Source: Bacteroidales bacterium (GTDB lineage: Bacteria; Bacteroidota; Bacteroidia; Bacteroidales; VadinHA17). From it: a DNA stretch of 6,478 nucleotides. The stretch covers positions 12,940-19,417 of the forward strand of contig DOTV01000041.1 of NCBI GenBank assembly GCA_003520925.1. Direction: 5' to 3'. Under the pieces are notes generated by a model. That model worked only from the letters and a program-made list of their open reading frames with translations, had not been told where the DNA came from and made no database searches. The translations under genes and the position numbers were made by a program. Below are positions 1 through 6,478 of the stretch, piece by piece (the stretch's first letter is position 1; each line of letters starts with the position of its first letter).

Positions 1-633
1 ATAATCGGAAAGGTGAAGGACAATTACAAGATCTTCCAGTTTATTTCCGTTTACCTTTTCAATCATTTCAGGGAAAGCGAAATCATGGGTCATGACGCCA
101 TTGTAGTCAAACTTGCAGATGAGATTTATCTTACAGGTAAAGCTGACTGGGTATCAAAGGATTTCAAAGATGATCTCAGAAAACAGGTTGACCGGATCAG
201 GCCCAATCTGATTGGTGTCAAGGCACACGACCTTGTTATGAATTCCTACAAAGGAATATTTGTTTCACTTTATGATATTGAAAAGGATTTTACTATCCTC
301 TATTTCTGGGAACCCGATTGCGGACATTGTGCAGAAGCAACTCCGAAACTAAAAGCTTTATATGATAAAATCAGAAACCAGAGTGTTGAAGTGTTTTCAG
401 TATGCACTACCGGTGAAAAAACAAAATGGGAAAAATACATTGAAGAGCACAAGCTGGATTGGATAAATGGCTGGGATCCTGATCGTAGAACCAACTTCGG
501 ATATTATTACAATGTCGAATCAACTCCAATGATTTATATTCTTGACAGAGACAAAAAAATAATTGCCAAAAAGCTTAGTGTTGATGATATAGGTTCATTT
601 ATTGATAATTACAGGAAGTATTTTCAGAAGTAA
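1..633 (+). CDS. Thioredoxin-fold (DUF5106 / TlpA-like) exported protein, 3' part
   Basis: This is the C-terminal part of a Bacteroidota TlpA-like thiol-disulfide protein. The frame is open to the left edge (four codons precede the GTG at 13), so the gene very probably starts outside the window and the GTG is internal. The first part, about 75 residues, resembles DUF5106: an SEIMG-HDAIVVKLADEIY helix, then GKADW and RPNLIG. A thioredoxin fold follows with FWEPDCGHC; the CGHC redox pair is encoded at 319-330 and the cis-proline of STPM at 526-528. Both features expected of an active redox site are therefore present. Family members are usually exported, often with a DUF4369 domain near the N-terminus, but any signal peptide would be out of view. 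The substrate is unknown. The gene converges on the transporter operon and overlaps its last gene by 35 bases, so a shared function is not implied. Confidence 0.9.
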   Translation: MIGKVKDNYKIFQFISVYLFNHFRESEIMGHDAIVVKLADEIYLTGKADWVSKDFKDDLRKQVDRIRPNLIGVKAHDLVMNSYKGIFVSLYDIEKDFTILYFWEPDCGHCAEATPKLKALYDKIRNQSVEVFSVCTTGEKTKWEKYIEEHKLDWINGWDPDRRTNFGYYYNVESTPMIYILDRDKKIIAKKLSVDDIGSFIDNYRKYFQK

Positions 634-1642
634 TATTTTTGTTCCTGAGCCAGATGACAAGTTCATAAACCGAAACAAATTCACCATTTAATCCATCTAA
701 CCTGCATTTCCAGGTCGAATCTGTTGAAGAAGGCACCTCCACAACCGCTTCAGATTCCGATTCAGAAATTCCATAACCGGCCCTTATAAGTGCTTTTTCG
801 GTCCAGTATCTCTTATTTCCATCTCCTTTTACATAAATTCTCCCCTTTTTAGTATTCCTGACCGTAAAACTTCCGTCACTTGAATTGAAATCAACTTTGT
901 TGCTGTCAAAAAGTGTTTCAAATGATCCGTCAAGCATGAGATCTTCAGGAGCCCCCTCGGTAATGCCCCATTCTTTTAAAAGCCATATCTTGTCAGCCTG
1001 GCTCACTGCAGTTGCAAGGTCATGAGTTGAGAAAATAACAGTTTTATTGCGGTTTCTTGTGAGCTCATTTAAAAGATGAATTATTTCATACTTGCTGCTG
1101 ATATCCAGGAAGGCAGTAGGCTCATCCATTATCATAACAGCTGCATCCTGTGCCAGAACCATGGCTATCATCGCCCTCTGGCGCTCTCCGTCTGAAAGCT
1201 CCGAAATCAGCCTGGTTCGGAAATCTGCCATTCCGGTTCTGGATATTGCTTCCAGTATCATCTGATGATCGGAGGAATTGATTCTACCCAGCCAGTTAGT
1301 ATGCGGGAACCTGCCAAGGGAAACCAGGTCATATACCTTCATGTTGCTGACTTTGACAATTTCAGTGGAAATATACCCGATCTTACCAGAAAGCTGTAAT
1401 CTTGAGAAATCAACTATGTTTTCACCGTCAATCGTCAGATTTCCTCCGATCAGATCCTGCAGCCCGGCAAAAGTTCTGAGAAGTGTGCTTTTCCCAATAC
1501 CGTTCTTTCCGATTACTGCAATAAGTTCACCTTTAACCGCCGAACCATTAAGAGGCGGAAGCAGAACATGCCGGGATTTTCCTGATTTAAATCCGATTTC
1601 AATATCTCTGAAGGATAAGATGTTTGTGAAACCAGCTTCCAT
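599..1642 (-). CDS. btuD: ABC transporter ATP-binding protein, FecE/BtuD type, with C-terminal extension
   Basis: This is the cytoplasmic ATPase that powers import through the permease encoded just upstream. From the start chosen here the protein has 347 residues. Walker A is GKNGIGKST at 45-53, the signature is LSDGERQR at 149-156, Walker B is VMIMDEP at 169-175, the D-loop aspartate is D180 and the H-loop histidine is H207. At the Q-loop position the sequence reads YISTEI (90-95), so the usual glutamine is absent. The nucleotide-binding domain ends near residue 240. About 105 further residues follow, with an alternating strand/helix look (YWTEKALIRAGY, then WKCRLDGL), whereas E. coli BtuD ends near 249. 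The ATG at 1642 is preferred over the in-frame ATG at 1684 (361 residues) because it forms TGATG with the permease stop and has AGGGAG 8 bases upstream, while the 1684 ATG has no such site. The ATPase assignment is secure; the B12 assignment comes from the operon. Confidence 0.9.
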   Translation of the reverse strand: MEAGFTNILSFRDIEIGFKSGKSRHVLLPPLNGSAVKGELIAVIGKNGIGKSTLLRTFAGLQDLIGGNLTIDGENIVDFSRLQLSGKIGYISTEIVKVSNMKVYDLVSLGRFPHTNWLGRINSSDHQMILEAISRTGMADFRTRLISELSDGERQRAMIAMVLAQDAAVMIMDEPTAFLDISSKYEIIHLLNELTRNRNKTVIFSTHDLATAVSQADKIWLLKEWGITEGAPEDLMLDGSFETLFDSNKVDFNSSDGSFTVRNTKKGRIYVKGDGNKRYWTEKALIRAGYGISESESEAVVEVPSSTDSTWKCRLDGLNGEFVSVYELVIWLRNKNITSENTSCNYQ

Positions 1643-1656
1643 CAGAATATCTCCCT
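1640..1656 (-). promoter_or_regulatory. Shine-Dalgarno and TGATG junction setting the ATPase start
   Basis: On the minus strand AGGGAG (complement of 1651-1656) lies 8 bases ahead of an ATG at 1642-1640. That ATG shares one base with the permease stop codon TGA at 1644-1642. A strong ribosome site is notable because many Bacteroidota genes lack one. The arrangement suggests re-initiation or coupled translation, keeping permease and ATPase amounts linked. Confidence 0.75.
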
Positions 1657-2706
1657 GTATTTTTGATCCCGAAGGATGACCCATATTACTACCGGTATTC
1701 CGATCAGAGCGGTTACCGAGTTGACAGGCAGTACATTATCCGAACCAGGCATTTGCGAAATTATATCACTGGCCAGCATTATTATAGCTCCTGTCAGTAT
1801 GGTTCCGGGAATAAGTATCTTATGATCGGAGGCTCTGAAGATAATCCTGGCCAGATGAGGAACTGCAATTCCAATAAATCCTATCGGTCCGCAAAATGCA
1901 GTTATAGTTCCTGCAAGTATTGATGTACCGGCAATTATCACATACCTCGACTTTCTGACATCAAGACCGATGCTACGGGCATAATCTTCTCCAAGAAGTA
2001 GTGCATTAAGCATCTTTACAGAGATGAGACTCAGGATCGATCCGGCAAGAACAGATAATAGCATTAATGTCAGCTGCGAGGAAGTCAGGTTTCCCAGACT
2101 TCCCATTGTCCAGATTACATAGGCTTTCAGCATTGTTTCGTTGCTGAAATACTGCATTATGCTTACAATTGCGGATATTGCACTTGAAAGCATAATTCCC
2201 AGAATAAGTACCGTCATGATATTCTTCACCCTCGAAGATATCATCATTATAAGGAGCATTACCAATCCGGCACCAATCCATGACGCAGCTGCTATTGCCC
2301 AATTGCCTAATCCCCTTATGCTTTCAGGGGACAGATCTGCTGAGAATCCAAGTATTACGAATGCTACTCCCAGGCTGGCTCCTGAACTCACACCCAGAAC
2401 GTATGGTCCGGCCATAGGATTCCTGAAGAGAGTCTGCATTTGAAGACCGCTAATTGACAATGCAATTCCAACCGAAATGGCAGTTATTGCCTTCGGAAGC
2501 CTGAATTGAGTCAGAATAGTCCTTATGGTTTCATCTGAATTACTAAATAGTGACCCGATTATTTCTCCTGGTCTTATCGTCACAGATCCGAGAAAAAGAT
2601 CAAGAAAGAAGAACAGGATAAGTAGTATAGCCAACCCGCCGAAAATTGTCCTGTTTCTACCGGAAGAAGCATTCTCAAATGCTATATTACTTTTTTCCGA
2701 CTCCAT
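1642..2706 (-). CDS. btuC: FecCD-family ABC transporter permease (BtuC-like)
   Basis: This is the inner-membrane permease of the importer, 354 residues and full length (E. coli BtuC has 326). After a polar N-terminal tail of about 20 residues come many hydrophobic segments, roughly at 21-40, 71-90, 102-120, 137-156, 162-183, 208-230, 255-275, 298-316 and 330-346; the family norm is ten helices. Family hallmarks are FRLPKAI followed by GLQMQTLFRNPMAGPYVLG (68-105), SSGASLG, GPIGFIGIAVPHLAR (273-287) and NSVTALIGIPVVIWVIL near the end. LGEDYARSIGLDVRKSRY (238-255) falls where the cytoplasmic loop contacting the ATPase is expected. The start at 2706 has TAGGA upstream, formed partly by the stop codon of the previous gene, 11 bases away. 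Its product would form a dimer working with two copies of the next gene's ATPase. The family carries siderophores, haem or B12, so the substrate is assigned only from context. Confidence 0.92.
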   Translation of the reverse strand: MESEKSNIAFENASSGRNRTIFGGLAILLILFFFLDLFLGSVTIRPGEIIGSLFSNSDETIRTILTQFRLPKAITAISVGIALSISGLQMQTLFRNPMAGPYVLGVSSGASLGVAFVILGFSADLSPESIRGLGNWAIAAASWIGAGLVMLLIMMISSRVKNIMTVLILGIMLSSAISAIVSIMQYFSNETMLKAYVIWTMGSLGNLTSSQLTLMLLSVLAGSILSLISVKMLNALLLGEDYARSIGLDVRKSRYVIIAGTSILAGTITAFCGPIGFIGIAVPHLARIIFRASDHKILIPGTILTGAIIMLASDIISQMPGSDNVLPVNSVTALIGIPVVIWVILRDQKYREIF

Positions 2707-2715
2707 ACCTGCTTA

Positions 2716-2720
2716 TCCTA
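2716..2720 (-). promoter_or_regulatory. Ribosome binding site of the permease gene, embedded in the upstream stop codon
   Basis: The minus strand reads TAGGA here, followed by 9 bases and then the ATG of the permease gene at 2706. The first three bases, TAG, are also the stop codon of the binding-protein gene. Ribosomes ending on the first gene therefore sit directly on the site for the second, which fits coupled expression. Confidence 0.6.
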
Positions 2721-3899
2721 ATTTAGCTTCTTATAATAATATAATTCTGAAAAAGGGAGCAGTCCGGGATGTAAAATTGACGCAATATCCCTTAAAATAA
2801 TCTGAGGTTTAAGACAACCACCTTCCCAGTAGTCATTTCCCCCTCCTGCGTTGATTCTTTTTATGTTGTTGAATACATTTCCGTTTTTGAAACATCTTAG
2901 AAGTGCAAGTCTGGGATCGATTGACAAGATCTCCTCAAGAGAATTTGCACTGCCTGAATTCAACCAGTAATCAGCCGAAATAGACTTAAGATACACATTT
3001 TCCAGACCTGTTGGCATTGAGACTGACGATTCTGTATCCTGCCACAGGTATTCTCCTCCCGCATCAGCTATAAGTGCTGAAATATATGAGTTGCCAGGTG
3101 AGATGTACCAAGTATCCTTAAAAGGCAGTCCGAGCATTACCGATGGTCGCTCCGAGACATTTGAAATGATAAACGATTTTAGATCATTATATTCATTCTC
3201 AATGGTTCTGAATATTGAATCAGCCATTTTCTCTCTTGAGTAAAGTGCTCCCATAAGCTTTATCCATTCAGCTTTACCCAGCGGGTCGGTTTCAAGATAA
3301 TCAGCGTTATACATAACCTTAATTCCCATTTCTTTCAGCTTTGCAATGTAACCTGCCGATTCACTTCCAATGCCATAAACCATTACAAGATCAGGATCAA
3401 GTTTAAGAATCATTTCCTTATTGAGATTATCGTCAAAACCTATTTCACGTATAATTCCTTTAGTTACAAAGTACAGCAGGTCGGGATCATATATGAACCT
3501 TGTGCCTGAGAAACCTACAACCGAACTCTCTTTATCCAGGGCTGAAATCATTGAAAGGTGAGTTGTAGACAAACAGATGATCTTTTTAACCGGAACTTTT
3601 ATTACTAATGAAGTGTCAATAAAGGATGGAGCTTTATCTTCTTCAGGAATAAGATACCATGTCTGTGCAATATTTTTTGCACCCTGCCACGGATTAAGGA
3701 CAGAGACCTGCGAATACCCATCAATATATTCTATTTTAAGTCTCTTCGCATAAGATAGAATGGGCTTTTCAGTAATTTTCGGATCATTTGCAGTCTTCGT
3801 CGTATTTCGGGTACATGAAAGCAGCATAATTGAAACAGAGACCAGGAAAAAAGAAAGTCTCTGATTTAAAAATAATCCTCTTAAAACCGGGTAGATCAT
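2718..3899 (-). CDS. btuF: Periplasmic substrate-binding lipoprotein of the importer (BtuF/FepB type)
   Basis: This protein is predicted to capture the substrate in the periplasm and deliver it to the permease. Its 393 residues start with a lipoprotein signal peptide: a hydrophobic run at 15-27 and lipobox LLSC ending at Cys29. No acidic patch follows the cysteine, so a periplasm-facing anchor is likely. Residues about 50-105 (YAKRLKIEYIDGY through VPVKKII) form an N-terminal segment common in Bacteroidota homologues. The two-lobed class III binding fold follows, with CLSTTHLSMISAL (109-121), IGF and NKEMILKLDPDLVMVYG (160-176), then YISPGNSYISALIADAGGEY (265-284) and a C-terminal NDYWEGG...ILHPGLLP. 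E162 and E300 lie where BtuF-like proteins carry one glutamate per lobe to dock on permease arginines. The ATG overlaps the stop of the propeller gene as ATGA and has no clear Shine-Dalgarno, so translation is probably coupled. The ligand is not readable from sequence. Confidence 0.88.
   Translation of the reverse strand: MIYPVLRGLFLNQRLSFFLVSVSIMLLSCTRNTTKTANDPKITEKPILSYAKRLKIEYIDGYSQVSVLNPWQGAKNIAQTWYLIPEEDKAPSFIDTSLVIKVPVKKIICLSTTHLSMISALDKESSVVGFSGTRFIYDPDLLYFVTKGIIREIGFDDNLNKEMILKLDPDLVMVYGIGSESAGYIAKLKEMGIKVMYNADYLETDPLGKAEWIKLMGALYSREKMADSIFRTIENEYNDLKSFIISNVSERPSVMLGLPFKDTWYISPGNSYISALIADAGGEYLWQDTESSVSMPTGLENVYLKSISADYWLNSGSANSLEEILSIDPRLALLRCFKNGNVFNNIKRINAGGGNDYWEGGCLKPQIILRDIASILHPGLLPFSELYYYKKLN
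3896..3899 (-). other. ATGA stop/start overlap between propeller lipoprotein and binding-protein genes
   Basis: The minus strand reads ATGA: the ATG starts the binding-protein gene and the TGA ends the propeller lipoprotein gene. No purine-rich ribosome site is visible in the 20 bases upstream (the region is AAAACCTGATAATACATCC-like), so initiation probably depends on ribosomes finishing the upstream gene. Confidence 0.7.
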
Positions 3900-4954
3900 T
3901 CGGATGTATTATCAGGTTTTACTTTAAAGCATAAAGTACCGGGGATGATATCGGTTTCCATTTCAGATATCAATGCTCCTCCCTTGCTATACCGCAGGAT
4001 CTTTCCTTTTCTGACATAATCCACCACATCTGTAACGAAAATCTCGTCATTTGCAGGGTTTATACCCAGTTTGTAAAAGGTATGGTCAAGTTCCGGAATA
4101 ATGGACAGAGAGGGCAAACTTTGCTCTTCAATTGCCATTTTTCTGACCCCATTCAGGAGATAATACAAAGTCGCCCCTTTTCCGTCAATCTGAAGGCAGG
4201 TGGGAGAATCAGACAGGGAGGGAAACGTAAGTCTTCTTTCGATTTTATTGGTCCTGGTGCTGATTCCAATAAGTTCAGCATAATTTTCTCTTTTCCAGCC
4301 CCCATTGCAGAGAACCCAAAGTGTTTCATTTTTGTCGACGACCATGCTTTCAGGTTCCGATCCGACACTTATTGAATCAGTTACCTGGTCGGTTGCAGCA
4401 TTTATGACCATAACCTTATTGCCTCCTGCCCAGTTTGCAACATAGGAAGTGGTGTAGACTGTTACAATTGACTCAGAGGTTTTCTTAATGTTAATATAAC
4501 CCGATACAGAATTGCTTAACAGATCAACAATTGCTATGGAATCAGAATACAGACTGGTTACATATCCCTTGCTGTCGCTGATGAATGAAATGTACCTCGG
4601 AGAAACTATTTTATTTATTGTGGCAACTGATTTTAGGTAGTTTCTGTCAGTAACCTCTATCTTACCCGAATTGTTGACCAAAATATATGCTTTATTTGCG
4701 TGAAAGCCCATAGAATATGGTATATCGCCCAGGGGCCTCTGATTGATATTAAGGAACACGTGATTGTAAACCTTAAGTGAGTCGTATGAAAAGAATGAAA
4801 GAGAGCCGTTGCCCGATTTGAAATTGCCTTCATTTAGAATGAAGACTCCATCGCCTGAAAGATATGTCTTATCCGAATTAATAATCACAGGATTGACCTC
4901 TTTCACACAAGAGCATGAAAGCGATAATATTAAAAATAGAAATGTTTTACGCAT
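3896..4954 (-). CDS. YncE/DUF5074-like beta-propeller lipoprotein, probable BtuG-type surface vitamin B12-binding protein
   Basis: This is a 352-residue exported lipoprotein predicted to fold as a beta-propeller. After MRK and a short hydrophobic stretch comes LSLSCSC, with Cys14 or Cys16 as the lipidated residue. VKE after Cys16 is a weak version of the K/acidic surface-export signal of Bacteroidota lipoproteins. The mature part opens with VFILNEGNF...GNGSLSFFSYDS (37-59), characteristic of this Bacteroidota family. Degenerate repeats of about 40-45 residues follow, such as KAYILVNNSGKIEVTDRN, KGYVTSLYSDSIAIVDLLSN, NKVMVINAATDQVTDSISVG and ETLWVLCNGGW. In Bacteroides, BtuG is a propeller lipoprotein that binds cobamides very tightly on the cell surface and hands them to BtuB. 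The position 3 bases after the receptor gene fits that role. The family match and propeller are well supported; the B12 role is inferred, since other YncE-like propellers have no known ligand. Confidence 0.78.
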   Translation of the reverse strand: MRKTFLFLILSLSCSCVKEVNPVIINSDKTYLSGDGVFILNEGNFKSGNGSLSFFSYDSLKVYNHVFLNINQRPLGDIPYSMGFHANKAYILVNNSGKIEVTDRNYLKSVATINKIVSPRYISFISDSKGYVTSLYSDSIAIVDLLSNSVSGYINIKKTSESIVTVYTTSYVANWAGGNKVMVINAATDQVTDSISVGSEPESMVVDKNETLWVLCNGGWKRENYAELIGISTRTNKIERRLTFPSLSDSPTCLQIDGKGATLYYLLNGVRKMAIEEQSLPSLSIIPELDHTFYKLGINPANDEIFVTDVVDYVRKGKILRYSKGGALISEMETDIIPGTLCFKVKPDNTSE

Positions 4955-4957
4955 CTT

Positions 4958-6478
4958 TTATTTCTTGAATTGGAATCTGGTTGAAAGCAAAAAACTACGT
5001 CCCGGCATCGGATAATAAGCAATGTTCTGATAACTGGCATCAAAGAGATTTTCAATAATAAAGTCCAGGTCGATTGATATGTTACCTCTATTAATTTTTG
5101 TTCCGATTGTCAGGTCGCTCACTGAAAAATGCGGGAGGTACTGTGAATTATCAGGTGTAAGGAATCTTTTGCCAGTATATAGGGAACTGAATGCTGAATA
5201 AAAATGCTGCCAGTTTAATCTTAAAATCGCATTAATTTGGTGTTCAGGGATATAAATCAACTGATTTCCCGATAAATCAGAATTACTGATGTATTCTCCG
5301 GTTACGGTAGCTTTAGTAAAGGCATACCCGGTATTCAGGCTGGCCTTGAAACCATGAATATCAAATTTTGCACAGATTTCAGCTTCAAATCCTGATGTGA
5401 CTATATTTCCCACATTTGAAGCTTCCCAGTAATAAGATTCACCAGGACGCCATTGGATCATATTCATTATATGGTTTCTGAAAAATGAGAAATCATTTTT
5501 TATTTGAATGGAACCTAATAAAAAGTTTGTCATCTCCCAGGATACTTCAGAAATGTATCCGGTTTCTTTAGTAAGATCAGGATTTCCGCCCGGCGACCAG
5601 AACATGTCATTTAAAGTCGGGATCTTCGTATTCCTTGAATAACTGGCTTTGATGATATAATCTTTATACCTGAAAGGCCTTATTTCGGTACTCGCAGAAA
5701 AATCGGGGGAAAGGAACCTTTTATCCTGGATTATCTCACGGAATAGAATCCTTGTGGTCATCCACCTGACCAGATCCGCCTCGGCAGTTACATCAGCTGA
5801 AATCAGATTCCTTTTTTTACTTCCCTCGTAATTATTTGAATTTACTAAATCAAGTTCATCATCAAGTGCAAATTCAAGTTTCAGCAAGTTATTGACTCTC
5901 TGTTCGAAGCTGCTCTTAAGTATAATTCTTCCTGAATGGTTTCTGGATTCAATAGAAGCAAGCTTATTTGAATAATCAAGTTTATCCGAAATGAATGCTG
6001 CTGTAAAATTTATATTGTTTTGTCCTTTATGGTATCCATAGTTCAGCATTGCCCGGAGTGATTCGTCAGATTGTTTTTCAGGCGGATCCATTGTGGGAAT
6101 TACCATCGGGACAGGCAGATTCCTGTCCGCTGACTGATACCACATCCTGGCTGAAAAGATACCGTTCGAGTTCCTGAAATACAATTCCTGAATAAACCCT
6201 TTCTGACTGACCTCACTGTTTTTTCTGGTTTCCCATATGGGGGTATCTCCCGAAACACTGTTAATATATTTAAAATCGTTGTCTGATTTTCTAATGAATG
6301 CTTTTGTAACCGAACGGAAACTATTTTTTCCGGCTTTTACCTTCAGAATTCCTGAACGCGTTCCGAAACTTCCGATTGCAGGGCTTACCAGAACCAATTC
6401 TTTATCATCCCAGTCAGGGTTTGTTTCAAGATTTATTGCCCCGCCTAATCCGCCGCTTCCATTGCTCATCGATCCGCC
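4958..6478 (-). CDS. btuB: TonB-dependent outer-membrane receptor, C-terminal part (BtuB-like)
   Basis: These are the last 506 residues of a TonB-dependent receptor whose 5' end lies beyond the right edge. The frame continues past the ATG at 6469 through three more codons (GGS), so that ATG is internal. The visible part begins at the end of the plug domain, NGSGGLGGAINLETNP, a form of the GSxAxGGxINL plug motif. The rest is the beta-barrel, with alternating polar/hydrophobic strands, a TKIPTLNDMFWSPGGNPDL segment (about 5570-5625) typical of BtuB/CirA-like barrels, and a final NLFDASYQNIAYYPMPGR ending in RFQFKK. The aromatic near the end matches the outer-membrane insertion signal. Signal peptide, TonB box and most of the plug are not visible. 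It is expected to pull the ligand through the outer membrane using TonB energy. The stop lies 3 bases before the propeller gene. BtuB identity rests on context. Confidence 0.88.
   Translation of the reverse strand, partial: GGSMSNGSGGLGGAINLETNPDWDDKELVLVSPAIGSFGTRSGILKVKAGKNSFRSVTKAFIRKSDNDFKYINSVSGDTPIWETRKNSEVSQKGFIQELYFRNSNGIFSARMWYQSADRNLPVPMVIPTMDPPEKQSDESLRAMLNYGYHKGQNNINFTAAFISDKLDYSNKLASIESRNHSGRIILKSSFEQRVNNLLKLEFALDDELDLVNSNNYEGSKKRNLISADVTAEADLVRWMTTRILFREIIQDKRFLSPDFSASTEIRPFRYKDYIIKASYSRNTKIPTLNDMFWSPGGNPDLTKETGYISEVSWEMTNFLLGSIQIKNDFSFFRNHIMNMIQWRPGESYYWEASNVGNIVTSGFEAEICAKFDIHGFKASLNTGYAFTKATVTGEYISNSDLSGNQLIYIPEHQINAILRLNWQHFYSAFSSLYTGKRFLTPDNSQYLPHFSVSDLTIGTKINRGNISIDLDFIIENLFDASYQNIAYYPMPGRSFLLSTRFQFKK

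Larger units (their letters stand above)
599..6478 (-). other. Probable vitamin B12-type uptake operon (receptor, propeller lipoprotein, SBP, permease, ATPase)
   Basis: Five genes on the minus strand follow each other with a 3-base gap, a 4-base ATGA overlap, an 11-base gap and a 1-base TGATG overlap. This spacing implies one transcript with coupled translation. Together they encode every part of a two-membrane importer: a TonB-dependent outer-membrane receptor, a putative surface lipoprotein, a periplasmic binding protein, an inner-membrane permease and its ATPase. The order matches a BtuB-BtuG-BtuF-BtuC-BtuD scheme. The importer itself is well supported, but cobamide as substrate is inferred mainly from the BtuG-like propeller next to the receptor. 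The promoter and any cobalamin riboswitch would lie beyond the right edge. ExbBD and TonB, which energise the receptor, are not in the window. Confidence 0.8.

Noticed and set aside
300..494. 64-codon minus-strand frame opposite the thioredoxin gene
   Set aside because: It is antisense to the CGHC active-site region of a clear protein-coding gene and has no supporting features.
612..647. Possible terminator hairpin CAGGAA ... TTCCTG at the convergent junction
   Set aside because: The stem is only 6 base pairs with a 24-base loop, and no T-run follows it closely on either strand, so it does not qualify as an intrinsic terminator.
1278..1679. 133-codon plus-strand reading frame opposite the ATPase gene
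   Set aside because: It lies wholly antisense to well-conserved ATPase motifs, has no recognisable domain and a composition typical of a reverse-strand shadow.
2006..2302. 98-codon minus-strand frame inside the permease gene
   Set aside because: It is an alternative frame of the conserved permease, rich in Cys/Asn and without family resemblance. The plus-strand frames at 1663-1923, 2141-2443 and 2525-2800 were rejected for the same reason.
4082..4375. 97-codon plus-strand frame and 71-codon minus-strand frame (4153-4368) over the propeller gene
   Set aside because: Both overlap the propeller coding sequence in other frames and show no domain, signal peptide or ribosome site.
599..6478. Iron-siderophore or haem importer instead of a B12 importer
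   Set aside because: It cannot be excluded from the ABC parts alone, since these families are shared. It is ranked second because the BtuG-like propeller directly after the receptor favours cobamide uptake.
1..6478. CRISPR array, tRNA/rRNA, insertion sequence or other mobile element
   Set aside because: No repeat-spacer pattern, transposase, terminal inverted repeat or structured RNA was seen, and nearly every base is accounted for by six intact or edge-cut genes.

Overview
The window looks like a piece of a Bacteroidota (Bacteroidales-like) chromosome. The evidence is the set of families present: a DUF5106/TlpA-type thioredoxin protein, a YncE/DUF5074-like beta-propeller lipoprotein, a TonB-dependent receptor, and an ABC ATPase with the long C-terminal tail seen in this phylum. 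Base composition is moderately AT-rich throughout, by eye, with no compositional break. Coding is nearly continuous, and no stretch over 300 bases lacks a gene.

Layout. At the left edge (1-633, + strand) is the 3' part of a gene for a secreted thioredoxin-fold protein. Everything else (6478 down to 599, - strand) is one tightly packed gene string, read right to left: a TonB-dependent outer-membrane receptor cut by the right edge (6478-4958), a beta-propeller lipoprotein (4954-3896), a periplasmic substrate-binding lipoprotein (3899-2718), a FecCD-type permease (2706-1642) and an ABC ATPase (best start 1642, end 599). Junctions in that order are a 3-base gap, an ATGA overlap, an 11-base gap and a TGATG overlap, so the string is almost certainly one operon with translational coupling. 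The last gene converges on the thioredoxin gene, and their 3' ends overlap by 35 bases.

How the genes work together. Receptor, surface lipoprotein, binding protein, permease and ATPase form a complete two-membrane importer. The receptor plus propeller lipoprotein pairing resembles the BtuB-BtuG vitamin B12 (cobamide) capture complex of gut Bacteroides, and the remaining three genes then correspond to BtuF, BtuC and BtuD. The transporter architecture is seen directly. The cobamide specificity is inferred from the propeller gene and the gene order; an iron-siderophore or haem substrate is not excluded. The usual cobalamin riboswitch, if present, would lie upstream of the receptor start, outside the window.

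I found no RNA genes, CRISPR array, insertion sequence or clear intrinsic terminator. No strongly novel system is evident. The most useful observations concern the ATPase (start choice, replaced Q-loop glutamine, about 100-residue tail), the propeller lipoprotein's likely surface location, and the overlapping convergent 3' ends.
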